Shown here piece by piece: positions 14,701-20,712 of a stretch of DNA of 20,712 bases. The stretch is from Candidatus Aminicenantota bacterium (GTDB lineage: Bacteria > Acidobacteriota > Aminicenantia > UBA2199), in the NCBI GenBank assembly GCA_026393775.1, contig JAPKZM010000022.1:1-20712 (forward strand), written 5' to 3'. Positions within the stretch are counted from its first letter, which is position 1. The number at the start of each line of letters is the position of its first letter. The notes beneath the pieces are model-generated. The model was not told where the DNA came from, ran no database searches, and saw only the letters and a program-made list of their open reading frames with translations. The position numbers and the translations under genes were made by a program.

Positions 14701-15795
14701 CCGATGAACTCCATTTTGGGGTTTGCCCAGTTAATGGAATCCGACGAGCGGGATCCGCTGACGACGTCGCACCAAGAGAGCCTGCACCATATCCTCAAGG
14801 GCGGGCGGCACCTCCTCAGCCTCATCAATGAAGTGCTGGACTTGGCCCGCATCGAGTCGGGCCGGCTGATGCTTTCAACCGAGCCCATGCTGGTGGCGCC
14901 CATGGTAAGCGAAACGGTGTCCATGATCCAACCTCTGGCCAAGGCTCGTCGCATCCGCATCACGAACGCTGTGCCGGCTGTGCCGGCCTACCGTATACTG
15001 ACGGATCCCAACCGCGTCAGGCAGGTTCTGCTCAACCTGCTGTCCAATGCGGTGAAATACAACCGGGAAGAGGGCCTGGTCACGGTGGAGGCGGCGGAGC
15101 GTCCGAACGGCCGGCTGCGCCTGAGCGTCACCGACACGGGGCCGGGCATTCCTTTGCATCAACAGGAACTGGTATTCGAGCCTTTCCAGCGCCTGGGCGC
15201 TGACCGGATGCCGATAGAGGGCTCCGGCATCGGCCTCACGATCTCGCGCAAACTCACGGAAGCCATGGGGGGAACCCTAAGTCTCACCAGCACGCCGGGA
15301 CTGGGGTCCTGCTTCTTCATCGACTTGCCCATGAGCTTGGAGACGAGCCAAGCTCAATCCTCCGCCATCCTCGACTCTCCAGCCACCACACCCGCCGCGT
15401 CCGGAAAAGAACATACGGTTCTGTATATCGAGGACGACCTGGCCAACCTGGCCCTCGTCCAGCACATTATGGTCCGCCGCCCCGACATCAAGCTCCTTTT
15501 CGCACCGCAAGGGGACCTGGGACTCGAGCTGGCCCGGGTGCACCGGCCCGACCTGATCCTGCTGGACATCCACCTGCCCGACATCAATGGCCACGAAGTC
15601 TGCCGCAGGCTTAAGGAGGATCCGGCTACCCGCTCCATCCCCGTGCTGATCGTGAGCGCCAGCGCCATGCCCGCTGAGATCGACTCCATGATACAGGCGG
15701 GGGCCGCGAGCTATCTGACCAAGCCCCTAGATGTTCCCTTGTTCCTCAACACCATCGACACGTTCCTGATTCACCCCCCGGAGAAGGCTCTATGA
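11755..15795 (+). CDS. Hybrid two-component sensor kinase: Reg_prop propeller, Y_Y_Y, TM, PAS, HisKA, HATPase, REC
   Basis: The 1346-aa product has these domains in order. A signal or membrane segment spans 30-47. Residues about 58-660 carry 14 propeller motifs of the W-x-G-T type (W87, W130, W174, W215, W257, W298, W340, W382, W424, W465, W506 and W547, then degenerate ones at 588 and 647), fitting two seven-bladed propellers. A Y_Y_Y domain spans about 690-773, a transmembrane helix 780-799, a coiled coil 802-832 and a PAS domain about 835-945. HisKA has His978 (SHELRTP). HATPase_c has its N box at 1094-1098, DTGPGI 1127-1132 and GSGIGL 1156-1161. The receiver has E1226/D1227, phospho-acceptor Asp1271 and Lys1323. 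It senses a periplasmic ligand through the propellers and starts a phosphorelay. The start is uncertain: the ATGs at 11755 and 11764 lack good ribosome sites, and an ATG at 11825 would need a frameshift. Base composition changes sharply near 14580. Confidence 0.92.
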   Translation: MGKMDFSGITRSRRNFIAGGRPDNAKEGYLFLKIAVFFVLIAQVIWNWAIDPTKSITQYVHDVWKTEQGLPQNSIEAIIQSRQGYLWLGTQEGIVRFDGVRFDVFDKNRISALKENYILSLFEDADGALWVGTFGGGLTYINLQEERFFSYTTADGLGSNFVYAVNMDRKGTMWIGTTGGVSSFKDGKFATYTTHEGLANNFVYSICINSKDELWLGTLGGGASHLSNGKFTNFSKKEGLTDNFVRAILPDRQGNLWLGTENGLNMMKDGKFSVYTTRNGLSDNNINSLYEDHEGSLWVGTNNGGLNRIFDGKISAFPMKEGLSKNTVFSILEDHEGSLWIGTGSGGLNRLKDGKIITFTTSDGLADDLILSVYEDDEDKIWIGTENGGLSQYANGNFKNFPLSDNKASNKVQTILKDKKRNLWFGTGNGLYDMKDGKLIHYTANEGLPNNSVTSLCEAVDGSLWVGTRNGLGLLKSGKFSVYQTEQGLSNNVIKAILLDRQVNLWVGTNNGLNRLQNGVFRIYTTHDGLSNNFILSIYEDKEGILWIGTRSGLNRLAAGKITSYSVTTGMYDDLVFQILEDEKENLWMSCNKGIYEISKNELNQYALGKIPQIHSISYGIADGMKSRECCGGLQPSGWKSHDGRLWFPTIKGLTVINPALSIKKNETQPPVIIEQVWVEGREVRIKQGMEMILPPGTEKFEFHYTALSFLAAEKVRFKYQLQGIDRQVLDAGKQRAAYYTKIPPGHYTFKVTACNSDGVWNTNGDVFKFYLKPFFYQTWWFYLICGIGCVFMVVAILRFRTNKLEKREKELEQLVVQRTEQLANANKELQRLSIVASKTDNAVFIMNAQGNLEWINEGCVRMHGLPGVSMEQLIQKLGTNLLAASSNPDIKNIFNSAIKEKRSVQYESYLKNAAGEIKWLQTTLTPIFDDAGNLSKLVAIDSDIGKIKAAEEALMAARRDAEQANHAKSEFLSRMSHELRTPMNSILGFAQLMESDERDPLTTSHQESLHHILKGGRHLLSLINEVLDLARIESGRLMLSTEPMLVAPMVSETVSMIQPLAKARRIRITNAVPAVPAYRILTDPNRVRQVLLNLLSNAVKYNREEGLVTVEAAERPNGRLRLSVTDTGPGIPLHQQELVFEPFQRLGADRMPIEGSGIGLTISRKLTEAMGGTLSLTSTPGLGSCFFIDLPMSLETSQAQSSAILDSPATTPAASGKEHTVLYIEDDLANLALVQHIMVRRPDIKLLFAPQGDLGLELARVHRPDLILLDIHLPDINGHEVCRRLKEDPATRSIPVLIVSASAMPAEIDSMIQAGAASYLTKPLDVPLFLNTIDTFLIHPPEKAL
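11825..11851 (+). other. Out-of-frame alternative N-terminus of the hybrid kinase ending at a T7 run
   Basis: The ATG at 11825 encodes MRKRAIFF and stops at a TAA formed at the end of a seven-T run (11843-11849). One more T would join it to the kinase frame as MRKRAIFF-LKIAVFFVLIAQ, a textbook basic-plus-hydrophobic signal. The in-frame start at 11755 instead puts about 30 polar residues before the hydrophobic segment. Confidence 0.4.
11926..13734 (+). repeat. Coding repeats: propeller blades of about 41-45 codons
   Basis: About 14 repeats of the pattern N-x-V/I-x2-I/L-x-ED-x2-G-x-L-W-x-G-T-x-x-G-L-x-R-x-x-x-G-K-x4-Y-T-x2-G-L lie in tandem. Blades 6 and 7 (around 12629 and 12755) are the closest, sharing EDHEGSLW and GGLNR at protein level and long stretches at DNA level. 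The last two repeats are degenerate (WMSC, WFPT). Confidence 0.85.
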
Positions 15796-16871
15796 TCGAT
15801 TTGCAGCGGATCCAGAACGCCAGAATCCTGATCGCCGACGACGAGACATCCAACGTCCTGTTGTTGGAAAAAATCCTCGCGGCCGCCGGCCACGCCAATT
15901 TCCTCTCCACCACCGATCCACGCCAAGTGCTGGACCTGTACCGCGCTTTCCGCCCCGACATCCTCCTTCTTGACTTCCACATGCCGTATCTGGACGGGTT
16001 TGAGGTGATGGCCATCCTGCACACGGCTTTTAAGGAGGAGGATTACATCCCCATCCTGATGCTGACCGCCGACATCACACAGCCTACACGCTTGAAAGCG
16101 CTGGAATGCGGCGCCAAGGATTTCCTGACCAAGCCCTTCGATCAGGTGGAAGTGGTCAACCGCATCCGCAACATCCTGGAGGTGCGCCTGCTTTACACCG
16201 ACCTGAAGGACCAGAACCAGGTCCTCGAGCAAAAGGTCCGGGAACGGACGCAGGAGCTCATGGAAACCCGCCTGGAGATCATTCACCGCTTGGGGCAGGC
16301 CGCGGAGTACCGCGACAAGGGAACCGGCTTGCACATCCTGCGCATCAGCTATTACTCCGCCTGCCTGGCTCGTGCCGCCCATCTGCCTCGCGAGATGCAT
16401 GATGTCATCCTTGCTTCCAGCCCCATGCATGACATCGGAAAAATCGGCATCCCCGACTCCATCCTCCTGAAAAAGGGAAGGCTGGACCCGGAGGAGTGGG
16501 AAATCATGAAGACGCACACCACCATCGGCGCCGAACTGCTGGCGGGACACAACAGCTCCCTGATGAAGGTCGCCTCCACCATCGCCCTGACCCACCACGA
16601 ACGTTGGGACGGGCAGGGTTATCCGCAGGGAATGAAAGGCGAGGAGATCCCGCTGGCGGGACGGATCGTGGCCCTCTCCGATGTCCTCGACGCGCTTCTC
16701 TCCGATCGCCCTTACAAGAAAAGTTGGCCCATGGAGACCGCCCTGAACGAGATCGAGTCGCTGAGGGGAATAGCGTTCGATCCCAGCCTGGTGGACGCCC
16801 TGCATGAAGCCCTGCCCGAGATCAAGGACATCCTGCAAAGGATCGAATCCAAAACGCTGACCCAATTATAA
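15792..16871 (+). CDS. Response regulator with HD-GYP domain, predicted c-di-GMP phosphodiesterase
   Basis: The 359-aa product has a receiver domain at about 9-130 with acidic D16/D17, phospho-acceptor Asp61 (LLLDFHMPYLDG) and Lys114 (LTKPF). A coiled linker follows (QVLEQKVRERTQELMETRLE). The HD-GYP domain covers about 155-355: H-ILRISYYSA at 191-200, HDIGKIGIPD from 213 with the HD pair His213/Asp214, HHERWDGQGYP at 268-278 with GYP at 276-278, and SDVLDALLSDRPYK near 296-309. All signature residues are present, so cleavage of c-di-GMP to pGpG/GMP under phosphorylation control is likely. Its ATG overlaps the kinase stop (ATGA, 4 bp), which shows tight coupling. The hybrid kinase is the evident phosphodonor. 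Confidence 0.93.
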   Translation: MIDLQRIQNARILIADDETSNVLLLEKILAAAGHANFLSTTDPRQVLDLYRAFRPDILLLDFHMPYLDGFEVMAILHTAFKEEDYIPILMLTADITQPTRLKALECGAKDFLTKPFDQVEVVNRIRNILEVRLLYTDLKDQNQVLEQKVRERTQELMETRLEIIHRLGQAAEYRDKGTGLHILRISYYSACLARAAHLPREMHDVILASSPMHDIGKIGIPDSILLKKGRLDPEEWEIMKTHTTIGAELLAGHNSSLMKVASTIALTHHERWDGQGYPQGMKGEEIPLAGRIVALSDVLDALLSDRPYKKSWPMETALNEIESLRGIAFDPSLVDALHEALPEIKDILQRIESKTLTQL

Positions 16872-16974
16872 AATAAATCCACCCTTGCGAGTCAATCAAG
16901 CTCGGCGATTACTTCTTGAGATTATCAGCCGGAAGCACGATTTGTTGAACTAAATAGGATGGGCGGACCGATTT

Positions 16975-18363
16975 TTATTCCTTTTTCCATTTCACGCCGT
17001 CAGGGGTGTCCATCAGCACGATCCCCCGAGCTTTCAGCTCGGCGCGGATGGCGTCGGCCTTTTTGAAGTTTTTCGCCTTGCGGGCCGCTTCCCGTTCCCC
17101 GATCTTTTCCTCAATGACCGCGTCGAGGGGCTTCTCCTCGGCCGCGTCCAGGACGCCCAGGACCGAGTTCAGCCGGTGCAGAAAGGCCAGGACTTGGACG
17201 GCGTCCTTTTGCTTCAAGTTCGTCATCCGCTGGTTCGTCTTGGTGATGAAGTCGAACAAGGCCCCCAGGGCGCCGGAGATGTTCAGATCGTCGGCCAAAT
17301 GGCCGGCAAAGGCCTTTTCAGCGGCGGCGATTAGGCCAGCCGTCTCGGGGTCGGCTTCGCCCGGGTTATGGATGCTTTTCAAGGAAAAATCGAAATTCTT
17401 GATGCGCGCCAGCGCCTGGCCGGCCATCTCCAGGCTGTCGAAGGTGAAATTGAGCAGCTTGCGGTAGTGAGCGGAGATCAGCAGGTAGCGCACGGCCATG
17501 GGGTCGCAGCCGCGTTGCAGCAGGTCGGCCAGGGTGTGGAAGTTGCCCAATGATTTTGACATCTTTTTGTTATCCACGATCAGGTGCTGGCAGTGGAGCC
17601 AGTAGTTGACGAAGGTCATGCCGTTGGCGCACTCCGACTGGGCGATCTCGTTCTCGTGGTGCGGGAAGATATTGTCCACGCCGCCCATGTGGATGTCAAA
17701 ATGGGGGCCCAGGTATTTCATGCTCATGGCCGAGCACTCGATATGCCAGCCGGGCCGCCCCTCGCCGAACGCGGCGGGCCAGTAAGGCTCTCCCGGCTTC
17801 TTCCCCTTCCAGAGGACAAAGTCCTGGACCGCCTCTTTTTCATACTCGTCAGCATCGTGCGTAGCCGCCGCAGCAGGCTTCAGGTTCCCGCGCTCGATAT
17901 TGGCCAGCCGGCCGTAGCCCGGGAAGCGCTCGATGCTGAAATAGACCGAACCGTCCTTCTCGTAGGCGAATCCTTTGTCCAGCAGGCTGGAGATCAGGCT
18001 CACCATTTCCGGGATATGGGCGGTGGCGCGCGGGTAGACGTCGGCCGGCAAGATGTTGAGCGTACGCAGGTCGGCGTGGAAGGCGTCGATGTATTTTTGC
18101 GTCACCTCGGCCAGCGGCACCCCGAGCTCGCCGGCCTTGCGGATGGTCTTGTCGTCGATGTCGGTGATGTTCATCACGTGGTGCACGCGCAAGCCTGCGA
18201 ATAGGAGGAAGCGCTTGACCAGGTCCTCGAAGACATAGGAGCGGTAGTTGCCGATGTGCGGGTAATCGTAGACCGTGGGGCCGCAGGTGTAGAGGCCGAC
18301 CTTCCCCTTTTCAATCGGACGGAACTCCTCCAACCGGCGGGTCAGGGTGTTGTAGAATTTCAT
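16975..18363 (-). CDS. cysS: Cysteinyl-tRNA synthetase
   Basis: The 462-aa product is of normal CysRS length. LYTCGPTVYDYPHIGNYRSY holds the zinc ligand Cys27 and the HIGN form of the class I HIGH motif at 36-39. GWHIECSAMSMKYLGPHFDI at 206-225 and the following HMGG-VDNIFPHHENE hold Cys210 and the His/Glu zinc ligands. KKMSKSLGN at 266-274 is the KMSKS loop. The C-terminal helical domain ends REAARKAKNFKKADAIRAEL and GIVLMDTPDGVKWKK, the usual CysRS tail. It charges tRNA-Cys with cysteine in the cytosol. It lies 4 nt after the trmJ stop, so the two form an operon driven from about 19150. The 103 bp between it and the convergent HD-GYP gene hold no gene and no clear terminator. Confidence 0.97.
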   Translation of the reverse strand: MKFYNTLTRRLEEFRPIEKGKVGLYTCGPTVYDYPHIGNYRSYVFEDLVKRFLLFAGLRVHHVMNITDIDDKTIRKAGELGVPLAEVTQKYIDAFHADLRTLNILPADVYPRATAHIPEMVSLISSLLDKGFAYEKDGSVYFSIERFPGYGRLANIERGNLKPAAAATHDADEYEKEAVQDFVLWKGKKPGEPYWPAAFGEGRPGWHIECSAMSMKYLGPHFDIHMGGVDNIFPHHENEIAQSECANGMTFVNYWLHCQHLIVDNKKMSKSLGNFHTLADLLQRGCDPMAVRYLLISAHYRKLLNFTFDSLEMAGQALARIKNFDFSLKSIHNPGEADPETAGLIAAAEKAFAGHLADDLNISGALGALFDFITKTNQRMTNLKQKDAVQVLAFLHRLNSVLGVLDAAEEKPLDAVIEEKIGEREAARKAKNFKKADAIRAELKARGIVLMDTPDGVKWKKE

Positions 18364-18367
18364 CGGC

Positions 18368-19120
18368 TTACTTTTCCTTCCCGACCTTGGCCCGGCAGCG
18401 CGTCTGGGTGAACCAGCGCACCTGCTTGCAGAAGCGGTCGAACACGGCCACGTCGGCGTTGGTCCAGCGGGTGCGGTTTAAGGCCCGGCGCAAAGAGCGA
18501 TGAAAAAGGCCATTTTCCGGCTCGCGCACCTCCAGGCCTTTCATCAGCTCCCAGATGTTGTCGATCAGCCGCTCGAAAGCCCGTTTTTCGGCCATGCGCG
18601 GCAGTTCGGGGGCGTTTTCGCCGGCGCTGAGCGTTTTGTACACCTCGTAGGTGAGCACCATTACCGCCTGGGAAAGGTTGAGCGACGGGTAGCCCCCGGC
18701 CATGGGGATGCGCACTAAATAGTTGGCCAACTGGCTTTCGTCGATGGTCACCCCCTTGTCCTCGCGGCCGAAAACCAGGGCGATCTCCTCGCCGCCATGG
18801 CTGCCGGCGACGCGCTCGGCCGCCTGGGCCGGCGACAAGAAATCTTTTTTCCATTTTCCCTTCTTGGCCGTGGCCAGGAAAACCTGCGAAACGCCCATCA
18901 GCGCCTCGGAGAGGGAGGGGAATTCGCGGGCGGCGGCGATGATCTCCTGGGAGCGGTAGCCCATTTTTTTCTGCTCGACCTCGTCGCGGAAAGGGACGGG
19001 GTTGACCAGGCGCAGGCTGGAAAGGCCCATGTTCTTCATGGCCCGGACCACCGAGCCGATGTTGCCCGCCTGCTTGGGCTCGACCAGCACGATATGGATG
19101 CACTCGAGAAGTTTTTTCAT
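18368..19120 (-). CDS. trmJ: tRNA/rRNA 2'-O-methyltransferase of the TrmH/SPOUT family, TrmJ-like
   Basis: The 250-aa product matches the usual TrmJ size of about 245. The three SPOUT motifs are visible. Motif 1 is EPKQAGNIGSVVRAMKNMG at 14-32 with Asn20 and Arg26. Motif 2 is ALVFGREDKGVTIDE at 114-128. Motif 3 is YPSLNLSQAVMVLTYE at 144-159, the knot that binds S-adenosylmethionine. The C-terminal helical extension (about 170-250) is typical of TrmJ, which methylates the 2'-OH of nucleotide 32 in tRNAs. Other TrmH-family group 1 substrates cannot be excluded from sequence alone. The ribosome site is weak (GGAAAAAC). It is the first gene of the trmJ-cysS pair. Confidence 0.88.
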   Translation of the reverse strand: MKKLLECIHIVLVEPKQAGNIGSVVRAMKNMGLSSLRLVNPVPFRDEVEQKKMGYRSQEIIAAAREFPSLSEALMGVSQVFLATAKKGKWKKDFLSPAQAAERVAGSHGGEEIALVFGREDKGVTIDESQLANYLVRIPMAGGYPSLNLSQAVMVLTYEVYKTLSAGENAPELPRMAEKRAFERLIDNIWELMKGLEVREPENGLFHRSLRRALNRTRWTNADVAVFDRFCKQVRWFTQTRCRAKVGKEK

Positions 19121-19152
19121 TTTGTTTTTCCGCTTGCCCGCAAAGCGCCCAG

Positions 19153-19181
19153 ATTATAGTACAAAACCGGCCTGCAGGCAA
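19153..19181 (-). promoter_or_regulatory. Sigma-70-type promoter of trmJ-cysS
   Basis: On the minus strand TTGCCT (19181-19176, four of six to the -35 consensus) is followed after exactly 17 bp by a perfect TATAAT (19158-19153). The transcription start should lie near 19146, giving a leader of about 25 nt before the trmJ ATG at 19120. Confidence 0.65.
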
Positions 19182-19208
19182 ACTGATTGCTTTGCGTTAA
19201 TCGGGAAG

Positions 19209-19229
19209 CGGCAGGTTCGAGCCCTGCCG
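19209..19229 (+). other. tRNA T-arm-like hairpin, possible tRNA gene relic
   Basis: CGGCAGG (19209-19215), loop TTCGAGC (19216-19222) and CCTGCCG (19223-19229) form a perfect 7-bp hairpin. Its inner 17 nt match a tRNA T-arm, including the GGTTCGANNCC B-box pattern. The bases after it (CGGATGC) would be the 3' acceptor strand, but no matching 5' strand, D-arm or proper 7-nt anticodon loop lies upstream. It is not a complete tRNA. Confidence 0.35.
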
Positions 19230-19291
19230 GATGCGCTTGTCATAAAACGTTCCCGGGCTCGCCAATTTTTTCGTTTTCCATATACCATAAT

Positions 19292-19320
19292 TTGACATTT
19301 AAAAAAAATAACCTCAAAAT
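19292..19320 (+). promoter_or_regulatory. Promoter of the InlB-like protein gene, copy 2 of the shared 41-bp module
   Basis: Perfect TTGACA (19292-19297), 17 bp dominated by A, then CAAAAT (19315-19320), with identical spacing to the copy at 11720-11748. A short ORF of 13 codons (19327-19368) begins at the predicted transcription start and ends 7 nt before the real gene start at 19376. Confidence 0.6.
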
Positions 19321-19375
19321 ACAAGCATGAGGGAAGACAATTTCCATATTCGGTTGACTAAAAGGTGAGGTTAAC

Positions 19376-20350
19376 ATGAGATTCGTGAAATTTTACAAAA
19401 AAACACTCTCCATGATCGTGATGGTCACATTCACCATTCTGCTCTGTTTCTGGGCCAATCCGTCGCCGGCGGCGTCAGCGGCTACAGACTCCAAAAAAAG
19501 TTCAACCACATCGCTGGCAAACGGAGAGGACAATAGCCCTGGCTTCATTGAAGAGGATGAGCCAGAACCCATTATCAAGAAAGGGGGGAAGTTCCCCTGG
19601 CTGATCGTAGGCGCGGCCTTGGTCATCGGCGCGGCGGCTGTCTATTTCCTGGTCATCAAGAAGCCCGAGTATACCCTTACGGTCACCATGGGCGCTGGTG
19701 CCGTCGGCACTCCGGCAGCCACGGCCAAGTATAAAAAAGGCGAAGCCGTCGCCTATAATTATACCCCCCTGGCGGGCTACGGCAGCCTGCAGGTCACGCT
19801 CGATGGCGCCGCGGTCGCGGCCAGCGGCACCGTGACCATGAACGGCGACCACACCTTGTCCGTCAGCGCGGCAAAAAAGGTGGCAATTATTACCACTCGT
19901 TCCATTCCGAGCCCGGTGCCTTACTCAAATGATGATGGCGGATATCATTACTGGCAGTTTCGCTATGAAATCACGGAGAGTGCGGGTGTCGGTGCGCAAT
20001 TGGTCAGTTGGTTTAGTGACATGTACGATATTAACGGAGTTCATATCAACCACCAAGTTTATACTATAGAAAATTTTGCGGACTGGTTCGTCGATTGTGG
20101 TGGAACAAGCTCCCATATCGCTGGGAACAGCACTCGCTGCTCCGGTTTTTGGTATCGTTCGACTGGGAATGAACAAGGGTGGCGGGTAGAGGAGACGCTG
20201 GAGTTCAATGATGACAATGGCAATAAGGTCATTGTGATTTCGAACTTTACTTTCTTGGCCATTCCTGGTTATTCTTCGTTTGTTCATGAAAATCCGACAG
20301 AATTAAATAACGCTGCGCCTCAATCGGGATCTGGGAAAGGTCCGCACTAA
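19376..20350 (+). CDS. Exported, membrane-anchored protein with divergent InlB-type repeat
   Basis: The 324-aa product has an N-terminal signal-like segment (residues 10-36, ending SPAASAA) and an acidic linker (about 50-66, EEDEPEPIIKK). A transmembrane helix spans 74-93 (FPWLIVGAALVIGAAAVYFL). A domain at about 97-166 has the YTLTVTMGAGAVGTPAAT ... YKKGEAVAYNYTPLAGYGSL ... VTLDG pattern of divergent InlB B-repeats (Flg_new-like). The last 155 residues form an unrecognised domain rich in aromatic residues with two cysteines (241 and 255) that could form a disulfide. The start is supported by AGGTGAGG 4-5 nt before the ATG. DNA of the C-terminal part (from about 19880) is more AT-rich than the repeat part, which hints at a modular origin. 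It is probably a surface or periplasmic binding protein; the ligand is unknown. Confidence 0.75.
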   Translation: MRFVKFYKKTLSMIVMVTFTILLCFWANPSPAASAATDSKKSSTTSLANGEDNSPGFIEEDEPEPIIKKGGKFPWLIVGAALVIGAAAVYFLVIKKPEYTLTVTMGAGAVGTPAATAKYKKGEAVAYNYTPLAGYGSLQVTLDGAAVAASGTVTMNGDHTLSVSAAKKVAIITTRSIPSPVPYSNDDGGYHYWQFRYEITESAGVGAQLVSWFSDMYDINGVHINHQVYTIENFADWFVDCGGTSSHIAGNSTRCSGFWYRSTGNEQGWRVEETLEFNDDNGNKVIVISNFTFLAIPGYSSFVHENPTELNNAAPQSGSGKGPH

Positions 20351-20399
20351 CGGAGTGATCTTTAAGTAGGAATTTTAGCAAAAATTTTTAGTGCGTTGT

Positions 20400-20600
20400 T
20401 TATTTATCACGTTCGATATTTCCGGAAGTTTTAAAGTTTATTTCAGGTATCTTGATCTGCTCGATTGCGGCTGGGTCGGTTGTTCCCAGGCCGTATTCTT
20501 TCTCGGCGATTTTCACGCATTCGGAGATCGGCAAGGATTCCACTTTTTCCAGCGCCCGCTTCTCGTTCATAAAGCCGGTGGCCGTTGTTTCAATCGCCAA
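20400..20600 (-). CDS. Doubtful small ORF at the right edge, possible lipoprotein remnant
   Basis: The frame encodes a polar, coding-like peptide (NEKRALEKVESLPISECVKI, EKEYGLGTTDPAAIEQIKIP) of 66 residues from a TTG at 20600, or 56 from an ATG at 20570. Neither has a ribosome site. Just upstream, in the same frame, the DNA reads C-A-G-C-Q-N-Q, resembling a lipobox, but two TGA codons precede it. An ATG with an AAA run near 20643 is in another frame. It may be a frameshifted small lipoprotein gene. I do not recognise a family. The last 110 bp of the window hold nothing else clear. Confidence 0.35.
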   Translation of the reverse strand: MAIETTATGFMNEKRALEKVESLPISECVKIAEKEYGLGTTDPAAIEQIKIPEINFKTSGNIERDK

Positions 20601-20712
20601 TTGATTTTGACAGCCAGCACATCATCAGGGCTTCGTTTTTTCATTATATCTTACGCGTCCCCGCGGTGAAAGTTTACCTTGACGGCGGCGCTGAAACCGT
20701 TTACAATCCGTT

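Noticed and set aside
15771..16865. Long minus-strand ORF (364 codons) opposite the HD-GYP gene
   Set aside because: The plus strand has all receiver and HD-GYP signatures; the antisense frame is open because of GC-rich codon use.
17584..18204. Plus-strand ORF opposite cysS
   Set aside because: Antisense shadow; cysS motifs are unambiguous on the minus strand.
18360..19181. Second minus-strand frame of 273 codons over trmJ
   Set aside because: Its product is low-complexity, rich in Gly, Arg and Pro, with no family motifs, while the overlapping frame has intact SPOUT motifs.
19141..19240. Complete tRNA (Gln-like or Sec-like) gene
   Set aside because: Only the T-arm fits; no matching acceptor 5' strand, no D-arm, and the anticodon-like loop would have eight bases.

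Overview
The window looks like a fragment of a Gram-negative, moderately GC-rich bacterial genome. The gene style fits Candidatus Aminicenantes / Acidobacteriota: many TPR proteins, a giant hybrid sensor kinase with a Reg_prop (two-component propeller) sensor, a membrane-embedded spermidine-synthase-like protein fused to TPRs, an ECF sigma/anti-sigma operon, and a secreted protein with a divergent InlB-type repeat. That taxonomic call is an inference from gene style only; no rRNA gene or other phylogenetic anchor is present.

Layout. (1) 3-779: the 3' end of htpG (Hsp90), convergent with (2) a minus-strand block of three genes that all carry TPRs: a TPR-carboxylesterase (818-1960), a 1024-aa multi-pass membrane protein with a SpeE-like domain and C-terminal TPRs (2056-5130, with a clear promoter at 5200-5228), and a small TPR protein that may be a lipoprotein (5276-6019). 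(3) About 500 bp with little coding content holds a possible 44-aa membrane peptide and a compact array of three related palindromic (REP-like) units at 6291-6408. (4) A tight minus-strand operon (9148 to 6516) encodes an ECF sigma factor, a zinc-finger anti-sigma factor with one membrane span, a secreted TPR/HEAT protein and a small secreted protein. The last two end in the same domain, which resembles the SHOCT-like domain of YvlB/LiaX-type envelope-stress proteins. A tiny leader ORF with a strong Shine-Dalgarno sequence precedes the sigma gene. (5) Divergent from it run an SPFH/prohibitin-like membrane protein, a CoaE-like dephospho-CoA kinase and a TPR protein (9387-11562). (6) 11755-16871: a 1346-residue hybrid histidine kinase with about 14 propeller blades, overlapped by 4 bp by an REC-HD-GYP response regulator (predicted c-di-GMP phosphodiesterase). 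(7) A minus-strand trmJ-cysS pair (19120-16975). (8) 19376-20350: an exported, membrane-anchored protein with an InlB-like repeat, followed by a doubtful small ORF at the right edge.

Functional reading. Two envelope/environment sensing circuits dominate. One is an ECF sigma switch whose operon also makes two secreted proteins with a common C-terminal domain. The other is a phosphorelay from a periplasmic propeller sensor to a c-di-GMP-degrading regulator. A 41-bp promoter module (33/41 identical, ungapped) lies before both the hybrid kinase and the InlB-like surface protein 7.5 kb away, which suggests co-regulation. In this module, and in the SPFH promoter, an ATG sits at the predicted transcription start, raising the possibility of leaderless mRNAs. 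Two genes (esterase and hybrid kinase) have N-terminal signal segments that look better when read across a homopolymer from an out-of-frame ATG. These could be sequence errors, phase-variable tracts or real frameshifts. The hybrid kinase is also strikingly mosaic in base composition, AT-rich in its sensor half and GC-rich in its kinase/receiver half.
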